A stretch of 64,000 bases of DNA from Lateolabrax maculatus (Eukaryota > Chordata > Actinopteri > Acropomatiformes > Lateolabracidae). The notes beneath the pieces are model-generated. The model saw only the letters and a program-made list of their open reading frames with translations. It did not search any database and was not told where the DNA came from. A program made the position numbers and the translations under genes. Within the stretch, counting starts at the first letter, position 1. Every line of letters begins with the position of its first letter. Positions 34,802-44,300 of this stretch are shown here, piece after piece. The stretch lies in contig CM062217.1 in NCBI GenBank assembly GCA_031216445.1, positions 22,575,001 through 22,639,000 of the forward strand, given 5' to 3'.

Positions 34802-35023
34802 CAGGGTGTCCAAACTACGGCCCGCGGGCCAACTGCGTCCATTTTTTATTGGCCCGCAGCAAGTTTTAAAAATATAATTGAATATGGCCCTCACATGAAA
34901 CTTGCACTGGACTGTGTTGTAATTCTTAGTTTCAACACTAGGCGGAGCGACAGTCTTCAACAAGGCAGGTTTTCCACTAAATAAAATAAATAAAAGAAAA
35001 CATTTGCCACGAGTGACCAAAAA

Positions 35024-36325
35024 ATGGGAGAACCAAAGAAACGCAAGATAGCAAGTGAGTGCAGAAAATTTCAGACACGGTGGGAAAATGAATATTTCTT
35101 CATGGAAGTCAAGGGGAAATGTGTCTGTTTGATTTGCCATGAAAGTGTTGCAGTGATGAAAGACTATAATGTACGAAGACACTATGAAAGCAAACATCAG
35201 ACCTACACGTCCTACACTGGTGCTGAGCGAGAAGAGAAAGTTAAGCAAATGGCAGCTAGCCTGCTAGCTCAACAGCAGCATTTTCTCCGTGCTAACAAAA
35301 CACAAGAAACTGCCACAATAGCAAGCTATAAGGTAGCTCAACTCATAGCGCGGCACGGGAAACCTTTCTCAGATGGTGACTTCATAAAATAGTGCCTCAC
35401 CACAGTCGCAGAAACAACGTGCCCAGAAAAGATGCAGGAATTCAACAACGTGAGCATGTCCAGAAACACAGTTGTGCGGCGAATCGAAGATTTGTCAGCT
35501 AGCTTAGAACATCAAGTGTCACATAAAGCTTGTGCTTTTGACTTTTACTCGATTGCACCGCGCAGCTGCTGATTTTTCTGCGAGGAGTGGACGATAACTT
35601 TTGCCTTACGGAGGAGCTGCTTGATCTTAGGAGTCTAAAGGGCACAACAACGGGAAAGGACATGTTTGAAGCTGTGTCAGATGCAATTGACAAGATGGAT
35701 CTTAAATGGGACAAGCTGTGTGGAGTTACAACGGATGGGGCTCCGGCTATGACAGGCGAGCGCAAAGGAATGGCCTCTATGGTGTGCGCCAGGGTGCGAG
35801 AGAGTGGAGGTGAGGCTGTTAAAATGCACTGGATCATCCACCAAGAAGCCCTCTGTGCCAAGACAGTCCAGCTTGACGATGTGATGAATACAGTTGTGAA
35901 AACTGAACATAATTCGAGCACGAGGGCTCTATCACAGAGAATTTCAAGCTCTCCTATCTGATGTCGATGCTGAATACGTGGACGTACTTTATCATTGTGA
36001 TGTGCACTGGCTCAGCCGCGGCTCCGTGCTGCAGCGGTTTTATTCCCTGAGATCAGAAATTGATCAGTTTTTGAAAGAGAAGGACAAACCTCTCCGTGAA
36101 CTGAGTGACCCTCTGTGGTTGGCAGACCTGGCATTTCTAGTTGATCTTACTGGTCATCTTAACACACTGAACAAGAGCCTGCAAGTCAAAGACCAGCTTG
36201 TGCACATGAAAGCATTCTGCACGAAGCTCCGTCTCTTTGAGACACAACTCCGCAACTTCAATGTTGCGCACTTCCCCACGCCGTCCGAAATCAAGTGTCA
36301 ATCTAGTTTGTGTGAACAACTTTAA
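35024..36325 (+). pseudogene. hAT transposase pseudogene, BED zinc finger, GTF2IRD2/ZBED-like
   Basis: The start is the Met at 35024 (MGEPKKRKIASE), a normal lead for this family. Codons 1-122 hold a BED-type zinc finger: CLICHES (C-x2-C) and RRHYESKH (H-x4-H). Reading then meets a TAG at 35390-35392. The same frame continues to SIA at 35549-35557, where about 30 nt appear to be missing. That gap removes the DES-type motif carrying the first catalytic Asp and shifts the frame. The second frame (from about 35560) has RGVDDNFCLTEELLDLRSLK, CGVTTDGAPAMTG (the second catalytic Asp) and HWIIHQEALCAK, where family members I know have Cys for the Trp. Near 35903 an extra A restores the first frame, which reads the conserved HCDVHWLSRGSVLQRF region. 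After AHFPTPSEIK the family sequence ends, so the C-terminal dimerisation region and the third catalytic acid are lost. This is a dead gene. The related human gene GTF2IRD2 is a domesticated fusion of this transposase type. Confidence 0.9.
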
Positions 36326-36662
36326 TAACTTATTTGCATAAATATCTTATTTTCCCCCTTTATACAGGGCTATGAAGAGGGATCACCATCCTGACTAAGA
36401 AGCAATCTAAGGCTGCTGTTTTGAAAATGAGCTGCCAATCCTTTTTGAAACAAATATAAATGAAAATAAATGAAAATCCATTAATGGAAAGTTGTGATGT
36501 AGGTTTTTTTTCCTTTAAGCATATTCAATTATCAAGCATAATTTACCTACATTTGATTGATTTTGTTAACTTTAATACACTATAGGTGAGGCAATAAACC
36601 TCATCTCTAGTGAGTGGCCCAGCCTTTCATATATTTTTCTGCATGTGGCCCTCCATGAAAAA

Positions 36663-36678
36663 AGTTTGAACACCCCTG
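36663..36678 (-). repeat. hAT right terminal inverted repeat
   Basis: Plus-strand agtttgaacacccctg; inverted, it matches the left end at 34802-34816 with one G extra and one C/T change. Listed because it fixes the element border. Confidence 0.88.
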
Positions 36679-36686
36679 ATCTAGTT
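36679..36686 (+). repeat. hAT target-site duplication, right
   Basis: atctagtt, partner of 34794-34801. It is followed by further tatctagtt-like words, so a small local expansion occurred here. Confidence 0.8.
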
Positions 36687-36751
36687 TATCTAGTTTTCTA
36701 GTTTAATACGATGACAGAGAGGAGCGCCATTCAGGTATATTTGTAAATATC

Positions 36752-36763
36752 CAAGATGGCGCT
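36752..36763 (+). promoter_or_regulatory. TISU/YY1-like motif over the mini-ORF start
   Basis: CAAGATGGCGCT overlaps the ATG at 36756 and closely matches the TISU consensus (SAASATGGCGGC), which serves both as a YY1 site and as an initiator for mRNAs with very short leaders. Copy 1 has decayed to CAAAATGGCACT. Function here is inference. Confidence 0.45.
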
Positions 36764-36941
36764 CCCCATAAGGAATGTTTATCGGGCGGCTACAGAGGCA
36801 GCATTAAACGGACTGGACGATACATTTTCTCTAAAAGAAGAACAAACAACTGCCCTAAAACTTTATGTTGATAATAAATATGTGTTTGCCGAACTTCTGA
36901 CAGGACGTACTGTCCGCCAGGATAGCGTTTCGTCGCTCTGA
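36756..36941 (+). CDS. Mini-ORF, RecQ-like helicase N-terminal fragment, copy 2 (61 aa)
   Basis: An ATG-to-TGA frame of 61 codons beginning MALPIRNVYRAATEAALNG, then FSLKEEQTTALKLYVDNKYV, then FAELLTGRTV. It is the same product as the 54-codon frame at 13195-13359. The layout (LKEEQ-TALK followed by a VFA-x-LxTG strand) resembles the first part of RecQ-like helicase domains, but the frame diverges right before the GKS of Walker A, so catalytic parts are absent. The start lies in a TISU/YY1-like context (CAAGATGGCG). The hAT element was inserted with its right end 77 bp upstream, separating this frame from the conserved CCAAT-containing upstream part of the repeat. The frame survived the insertion. 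Homology to RecQ-like proteins is recalled, not searched. Translation is unknown. Confidence 0.45.
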   Translation: MALPIRNVYRAATEAALNGLDDTFSLKEEQTTALKLYVDNKYVFAELLTGRTVRQDSVSSL

Positions 36942-37010
36942 TTGGTTGTCTCCGTCCGACAATAACGCCCCTTGGAAATCAAAAATGAATTGATAGGTTC
37001 CAGCTAGACA

Positions 37011-38799
37011 AAACCCGCAGTCCTTGCAAAAGTATATTCAAGTTTATCTGAAGTCAGTATGAGACTTCAGCACTATAAGGACTTAGGGCCGTGGATTTTG
37101 TTCCCCATTACTTCCATTAAAACCATAGAAGTTTGTGTCCCATCGCAGGCCTGACACAAAATCTGTTGGTCCTGCATGAGATACACATATACTACTCACC
37201 CATCCACCACCCTAACCTCCACACGCTTGGTGAAAACAGCCTTGCATTAAAACAATCGAGGAGCTGCGTTGATGTGGGTGAGAAATGTAATATGATCCAG
37301 AAAGTCCAGTGTGAGTTATCTATCAGTGAGTTTAAAGACACCAAAAGATGCCAAAACCCTTCTCAGTTGTTAATAATACAGGATTTTACAACTCAGGAAA
37401 GTTACAATGGCAGCACTGAATGTTGGCATTAGACATTCATTCTAATAAAATATAAACATAACTCCTAGGGATAGGGCTGGTAAAAGTGTATGTTCAGTCC
37501 TTGTATGCATTCTGTATAAGTTCAGACTCTGTATTTATGTCTGTTAGGTACTTAGAAGCTGGAAATGTACAGTATGTTGGATGGATCTTAAACTGTGCAT
37601 CTCATTAAGGAAAACCTCCGCAGGAAAATACAGTTACAACTAAGTGGCTTTATTCAGTGTGGTATCACCATGAGCTATACATGTCTAATGCTCCAAAACA
37701 TTAAATGAATGACAGGCAACATGTGATATGCTCATAGGTACACTGATGTAACAATTCCAATAATCAGATTAAGGCGATGTTGTTATTATTATTACACTAA
37801 TTAAACAGTATCACACAAGAGGAAGTGCTGTTGTACTGAATATCAGCATGGCTGTGATTAGATCATAGGGCCTTGTGCAGAATATAATCACTTTATACAA
37901 CAGTTCTGCAAGTGCCATTTATTAGTTAACAGTAATGAGTGACAGCAGATTATGGTTTGTTGGTTTATTTAATCATTTAACACATAAACATTTTGCTGCC
38001 CACTAGCTAGCTTGCTAGTTTTGGTAACTTTAGGTCTACACCTTAGGGCAGGCCAGCTACTTCGTATCATGTACATGTATCTGTATGTTTCCATTTATTG
38101 TGCAACCAGTGAAATAAGTGTGTGTTAGCAATCGCTGTGGAGGCCTGTGTGATTCTGATGAGTTAACAGCTTGATCAGACGGCACGTCGCTCCATCGTTT
38201 CCGGCTCTCCATGGATGGTCTGCAGCTATTTTTTAGCGTGCTTTTCAGACATGCAAGACAATTAAGTTTACAAAAAGTTTTGATTTTCTATGTTCTGCGA
38301 CTCATAAATCACAATTAACGCCCTAATGCCTCTATGTTTATATAAAGCATCTCACCCATGCCATGATCTCCATCGCCTCGAGTCCCGCATCAGACATGTT
38401 ATGGATGGCAGCGGCTCTCAGGCTGTGGTTGGTGTAAGACGTGTGTGTCCAAATATGTTCATATTTGCAGTGCAAAGTTTGTTACAGTCTAAGATAGATA
38501 GCCACTGTTAATATGAATAATAGTTGTTAGAACACCTGTAAAGCAGAGTGATGTATGTAGTTAAAAGTCCCAATGATGTTATACTCTATATCAGCACTCA
38601 TGGAATGTCTCTTTTCCAATCAAATTACTGGGTCCGAAATAACTGTTGTATAATTACTATAAAGACAATGGTTAAAATGAAACAAAAAAAAAGTCACACA
38701 CCTAGTTTTTTCAATTTCATCAGCTTAAAGTTCAAGAGGCGACTCCCTCCCGGTTCACATAATCCAGTCAAGTAAACCTAAAACTGCTCTTTCTTACCC
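37011..38799. other. Stretch without a gene
   Basis: AT-rich, non-repetitive sequence. Nothing recognised on either strand. Confidence 0.5.
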
Positions 38800-39060
38800 A
38801 CTAAGGAGCTAATCACTAATCAGCGTGCTCATTATTAACCTAATTTAGCTGCACCTGTAGCACCCTGCCTGCAGCTCCTGATGCTGATGCCAGCAGAGCC
38901 ACTAGCCGCATTAAGCCTCCATTCAGAAGCAGCGTGATGACAGCCAAACTGAGGGGTAATATGGCTGAAGGATTATAGGCTTCATCCCCATAATCGGGCA
39001 TTAACCCCAGGGGAGGCAATGCCAAAAATCTAATCTATGTTTCATCAACAGTGATTTTTA
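38800..39060. promoter_or_regulatory. Candidate conserved non-coding block
   Basis: A non-repetitive, GC-balanced segment between AT-rich flanks, dense in homeodomain-type words: gagctaatcac, ctaatcag, attattaacctaattta, ggattatagg, ccataatcgg and gcattaac. No convincing frame. Candidate enhancer, from texture only. Confidence 0.3.
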
Positions 39061-40492
39061 TCTGGAAGTCTCTTCTTGTTAAAATGACATAAACTGTTTT
39101 AATTGAAATGTTACCTCAGTCTGGTTATTCATAGTAATGAGGGCAATGGTGTAAAGGTAACAGCCCAAGGTGTTTGTCTGCCTTCCAATCATAGTACAGT
39201 ATGCTGGGAAAGAATCCGACCACCTCATACACTGAACAGCATGTAGCAGGTAGAGAAAAAGAATGAATGAATGAATTCATGAAAATGGAGGCTAAATTAA
39301 TAATTAAAGTGGCTTATAGCACAGAAACGTGACACTAGTGATTCAAAAGACATGGAAATGCAGCATTCAGTTTTTATGCACCACATAACAAACATCACAC
39401 CACATTTTGAACAAACTCCCAGAAAAGAATCAGTGCTTAAATCAAGGCTACATTTTTATTGTTCTCTGCAACTTCCCTATTCTGTGATTAGTATGCTCTT
39501 TTGTTACGTATCAAATGCATCTCAGTGCGTAAAAGTCGACCAAGCAACATGAAACACCACTCTCTTCTCTGTATGTAATTTTGGGGTTCCATGTTTTTGA
39601 CTTCTTTCCTATCTGCAAAATGTTCACTTTTTCATACACTTAGTCTCAGCTGTGTCATGAACCTGATGATATTATTCAGTCCAAACTCTCCACTTAACAT
39701 AATGCATGTGCCCCCATTTCCATTAGCAACCGTCTCTGTCACCGTATCTTAACCTGCATCCTATATTCCAAGCCTACACTCATAACCTTGTAAAGAAGCT
39801 CATTCAGATCTTATCCTGTTCTTAAGAACACAATGAGAACAATAACAATAGCTAATTACAGGCTAATATCTTGGTCTTCCACAAGAGCACTCATAAGGTG
39901 GCCGTCTGATTCTAAATTTGGTTTTGTACTAAAAAACTTAAAGCAACAGCACGTTAAGCAATCCACCCATAAAAATCATATCTATCAAAAAATGTTGAAA
40001 TATGCCAGTTTAGAATGAATAGCTTGATGATTGTATATACAGCATAAGCCAGGAATTCATTCAATTATTGTCCAGCTGTGCATTCGGACTTGAGATTAAA
40101 AAAAGAATGGTCAAAATTGAAGCAGCAGAGGCCGAGATATCCTGACTTTAAGTCCCCAGTATGGGTGGAGCTCCAAAAACACTGGATCCTACAAATCCCA
40201 TAATGCAACTCAACAACGTCGTTACGTCTTTCATTAGACCCTTACTTGTTCATGAATGCCCACTTGTTTCAAGCACAACACTTCCACTTTGTCATGCAGA
40301 CTTCCAGTTAAAAATGTTAACTCTCAAACCCAAACCAAGATGACCTTGATGACATCACCAGGGTCTCCAGCTGAGTAGTAGTCCCTGTGAAGAGTAAACT
40401 GTAGTTAATGAGTTAAATTGGTGCAGTGCCCTTTTTAATTAAGCAATAATTGCTGACAAGAATCAAGTAATCCTATCAAAAGATTCTGAAAC
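39061..40492. other. Stretch without a gene
   Basis: AT-rich sequence with a short (GAAT)n at 39259-39275. Nothing else recognised. Confidence 0.5.
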
Positions 40493-40783
40493 GTTCAGCT
40501 CTCTGCTCTGACTCTACTGCATCAGTTTGGTGGTAGTAATTGCACGGCAGCATCAAGTGATTAAAGTGCACTTTAACCTGCTCACTTCAGATCATTTTGA
40601 TTTTCAAGATTTGCAGCCCTGCCAAAAACAACCTCCACACTGTACAAATATGTCCTCCCTACAAAGTCATTACATTTTCTTCAAAAATCAGTGAGTCAGT
40701 TTGTCAGCAGGGTCAGATCATTTCACTTGTTTCTCATGCAAGTCCGTAAACTTTTACCAGAGTTTTCTTGTTGATTTCAGCCT
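40493..40783 (+). repeat. Dispersed repeat family B, copy 2
   Basis: Direct-orientation partner of 33770-34125. The longest shared words are ttgtcagcagggtcagatc and agagttttcttgt. It lacks some 80 bp that copy 1 has. Confidence 0.8.
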
Positions 40784-41764
40784 CATTGGCCCTTGAACAA
40801 AAACACTGACACAACGGGAAGTATTGGTAACCACGTAGACACAGTCAGAGTTTCTGATCCTGCTGCAGGCAGTGGAGGATCTGGGAAATTGAGATGCAGC
40901 TGTAGAGCTGACAGGCAGTGTGGTGCATCAACTTTCCCTTGAGGCCAGACTCAGAATCAACTTATCCTCCCCAAATCTGAGCCTTGATCACCAAGAGTGA
41001 AATGCACAGCAGACTTCTGATCAGTCGGGCTCTGGGGGCCACTTACGACTACTCCCTGCGCTATTCATCAAACTGACGGCCAGTGATTGGGAAGTGGCCC
41101 CACCAGAGCTGTCTGCCGGTTCCTGAGAGGGCCTGGAACTGGAACTCTTGAGGCAGAATGATCGACAGAGTCACCTTCCATGTTTGTGTATCTATGTATT
41201 CCTCATGTTATTCACAGAAGCATTCATCACATTAACACCCCATCAGCTAAGTGCATCTATCATTTTTCAGTGTGCGGCTGCCATGGCAGCAGTTGCTGGG
41301 GCAGCGGAGAATGGGGCCACACAGACGCATCATTGGTTTCTATGATATTAATCAGCTGTGTCACTGCTCACCTCTCCATCCATTTCTCCACTCACTTCAA
41401 GGTAATGATTAATAGATCCGTTAATGCAAAAAATACATTTCATGTGTACTGTGTTCAGAGATATGTTTCAAAATACCCTATATGATCACATAGTAGATAA
41501 CATTTATTCTTAGATGTATTTTCTGCAATTTTATGCTCCATTGACTATTGCATATCTGCAAGTGTTTCTGCAAGTTTTTGACATATGGAATACATAAACA
41601 AAGAATTTAAACTCAGTTTCTCAGTTTCTACTCTCCTACCACTGCATCATGATGCACTCAGATGTAGGGCTGGGTATCAAATTTCATTACTTTTTTGGTG
41701 ACAACTATAATGTGTGTGTTGTACGGAAAGTTGTAATAAAAAATGTTATGCCTGTAACTCACAA
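40784..41764. other. Stretch without a gene
   Basis: Mixed sequence. The block 40860-41300 is more GC-balanced and unrepetitive, with a Gly/Ala-coding frame near 41270-41330, but no domain or splice support is visible. Confidence 0.45.
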
Positions 41765-41997
41765 ATTATCTCATACTGTCTAATCGGTACAAAAACTTAA
41801 GAGTGAAAATAACATAAACCCCCATAACTTCGTACAGAGATATGCTAGCTGTTTCCCCGTTTCTAATCTTAACTAACCTGGTGCTGGTCGCAGCTTATAT
41901 TTAGCATACAGACACGAGAGTGGTAAACATCTTTTCTTCTGCATGTAACGCTCAACAACAGTACTGTAAGTAAATAAGTGCGTTTCCTAAATGTTAA
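41765..41997 (-). repeat. Percomorph interspersed repeat family D, copy 2
   Basis: On the minus strand it reads ggaaacgcacttatt, then accactctcgtgtctgtatgc, taaatataagctgc, cagcaccaggttagtt, gaaacggggaaacagctagc and gtacaaaaac-like ends. This corresponds to the left half of the family and overlaps copy 4 (55945) at its start and copy 3 (47585) in its middle. Confidence 0.7.
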
Positions 41998-42499
41998 AAC
42001 TATTTCTTAAATATTTGAGCCCTTTAGCCTCTTTTGTTGGAAATGAATGAATGAATGAAAAACAGGTTTTGTCAAAGAATGTTGATAAACCCCAAGGTGA
42101 GGTGTTGAAAAACGTCTCATTTTGGCACCAATATTGAAAATAGGGCACTGTGTCGACACTATACTGTAGTACAAAATTCCAAATGATACACAACAGAAAA
42201 CACAAAGAAAGATATAGCCTTGAGATTCCACTGGAAAGAGGAACACTTCGATGATGGCTGCTGAACCTTCCTCTTTTGTCTGACTTTTCATTACAAATGC
42301 AGGCTAAGCAGGTCAGGTCAAGTAAAGGCCATGTATTTGCATTGTTGACTCATTACTTTTGCTGTGTCACCCACCGTCCCTCTTCCTTTCTCAATCGCAT
42401 GATTCCCTGAAACAGAAATGCCTTCAACAAAGATGCACAACTCCTTGCTGTGCCAAAGAGACACCGAAGCCCTGCCTGCTTACTTATTTAAAGTTACAC
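41998..42499. other. Stretch without a gene
   Basis: Short (AATG)n at 42043-42059. Otherwise AT-rich sequence without a recognised feature. Confidence 0.5.
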
Positions 42500-42850
42500 C
42501 GGATGAGGTCATCTGGTGAAGACTCCAGTGGAAAATGCCAAATATATGCCATTCAATGCGAGAAATGGCTTCACACACAACCACGCACAATGTACAGCCT
42601 TTGAGTCTCGGGAAAATCCCCTGAGTGAAACCGTCAATCATCATTATGGCCATTTCCCTCGTGATGGATGATGACGCCTCAGAAGTGGTTGTGTCTTCAT
42701 GTGCTAAAGGCAGGGCAGTATCAATTTCACACACTGACTCGTCTGTTGACGGTGACAGCATGACTCGGCTTCGTGGCTGAAAGGCCAGAAGTAGGGCGCT
42801 GGCCACCTAAAACACCCTCGCCAAACGTCATTAGGGAGCTTTTTCCCTCT
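42500..42850. promoter_or_regulatory. Candidate conserved non-coding block
   Basis: Balanced, non-repetitive sequence with several TGAC/GTCA and ATCAT words (gtcaatcatcattatgg, gatgatgacgcctcag). It ends at a CT tract (42845-42862). The minus strand is open for 108 codons without a recognisable domain. Candidate only. Confidence 0.25.
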
Positions 42851-44104
42851 CTCTCTCTCTCTCTTTCTATTTCTGGTTTGCAGTTTACGGTTATCTCGCC
42901 GCCTCTCTCTTCCTCCGCTTCTAAGTTAAATTGAATCCAGTTCATTTGACTTCCGTAATCAGTTTAATTGCATTCATTCAGTAGAATCAATTTGGCGCGG
43001 GCTCAACAAAAAAGTTGAGATTTCCAAAAACACACAAGCGAGAGCATAACGACAATAATCAGAGCTAAAACAATACACAATATAGAAAGCTGAATTTCAG
43101 AGAATAAATACATGAATACAATATGCAAAATTAAATAATAAAATGGCAGCACAGTCTTCTGTTCCTCTCTAGTTGTCAGTATGTGACAGGGAGTTATTTC
43201 GCTGCAGTGATTGTACATTTTGGCTTTTCATCAAGTAAATCCAGCCGCATTCTATTTATTATTTATTTCCTTTTTGCTTCTTTGTTGTCATGTTGCCAGT
43301 TTGTTGTGGAATGGGAAAGGCTTGTGATTTCTTTGTGTCTATGGGTGTGTGTATGTGTGTTCTCTTTATCTTTCTGTGGTTTCCTAGAGTGTTCAGACTG
43401 CAGCATTATCCAACTCAGCTGTGGTTTTTATATGCCACCTTGATATCTTTTTCTCAGAAACTTGTTATTATTTCCAATTTCCTTACAACCCACTAATCAC
43501 ATTTAGTAGCTACTTCTATGGTAAGAATGGTACTTTAAGAACACCATAAACTAGGTCATTATAAACTCAATATGAGTGCAGACACATTAGAAGTTCAGGG
43601 ATATACTACAGGAATCTTTTATTGATTTTTCATCAAGATATATTTTTATCTCACCGCCACAAATGCACTAGAAATATAGCCTAAGGGGTTTCCAGATGGA
43701 TAGTTATAGTGGGGGGAAAGGCAAGTGATAAAAGTCCAGCCATCCTCTCTTAAAAAGAGCTTCTCTGGTTTCTTCAGACACAGTCAGATTGATCCGCATT
43801 AGGCTACATGCTTTAATTTGATAAGAGTTTGTCCGGGGTGATTTATGTTGAGTCAGTAATCAAGAGCATAGCTGTCTGCACTTATTCTGGGTGATAGTCT
43901 GCATAATAGTGGGGATCAATAGGAAAGAGATTTAGGTTCCAGCATCATAAAAGACTTAAGTGAGCCGCTACTCTGCAAACATATTGACTTGTTGAGCAAA
44001 TGCTGATGAAACAACTGAAAAGCAGTAAAAACACATCACCAAAATGTACTCTGATTCATTGTTTTAGCATCCCATATTACCAGCAGTGAGATGGAAAAAG
44101 AGCT
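42851..44104. other. Stretch without a gene
   Basis: (CT)n at 42845-42862, then AT-rich sequence. The block 43770-43990 is unrepetitive and may be regulatory. No gene. Confidence 0.45.
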
Positions 44105-44300
44105 GATGATATGCCACCCATGTTTAAATGGCATATGTCAATTCTGAGTCATATGTCACTCTTGGGTTTTGGTATGTTGCTGCTGTTTTACTGGCCTGTG
44201 GCTTTTATAAAAAGCATGTCACTCACGTTCCAGCATCATATACCACTTTTCCGTGGCATATACCGATCCTTGCTGTCATATGCTGCTGCTTCCAAACGGC
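44105..44300. repeat. Irregular CATATG/CATATA-rich segment
   Basis: CATATG or CATATA words recur at about 44132, 44150, 44237, 44257 and 44278, several preceded by gg or gt and followed by tcac, tgctgctg or ccac. It looks like a decayed array of a 20-40 bp unit, or part of an unnamed repeat. An open frame of 149 codons on the plus strand (44111-44560) starts here without a recognisable domain. Confidence 0.4.

Larger units (their letters stand above)
34802..36678 (+). mobile_element. Decayed hAT DNA transposon (GTF2IRD2/Charlie8-like), 1877 bp
   Basis: The ends are imperfect terminal inverted repeats: CAGGGTGTCCAAACTACGG at the left, and CAGGGGTGTTCAAACTTTTT reading inward from the right end. 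They are bounded by an 8-bp target-site duplication. The left subterminal region has the ggcccgcgggcc word, and the right has catgtggccctccatg. Inside is a broken transposase on the same strand (35024-36325). The element is shorter than an intact family member would be, because the transposase C-terminus is lost. It cannot move by itself, but both ends are present, so mobilisation in trans is conceivable. It sits inside repeat family A copy 2. Confidence 0.92.
34676..37010 (+). repeat. Helicase-fragment repeat (family A), copy 2, split by a hAT insertion
   Basis: Two parts, 34676-34801 and 36679-37010, together match copy 1 at 13107-13556 (reverse orientation). The first part carries cagacgaatctgtgagctcatg, tacgtctggcccctctccc and gggctaaccaatcacaag. 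The second carries gtttaatacgatg, gcgccattcaggtatat, the mini-ORF, gattggttgtctccg and cgacaataacgccccttgg. Similarity resumes exactly where the hAT element ends, apart from a small expansion of tatctagtt words at 36686-36705. Both breakpoints are therefore clear. Confidence 0.85.
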
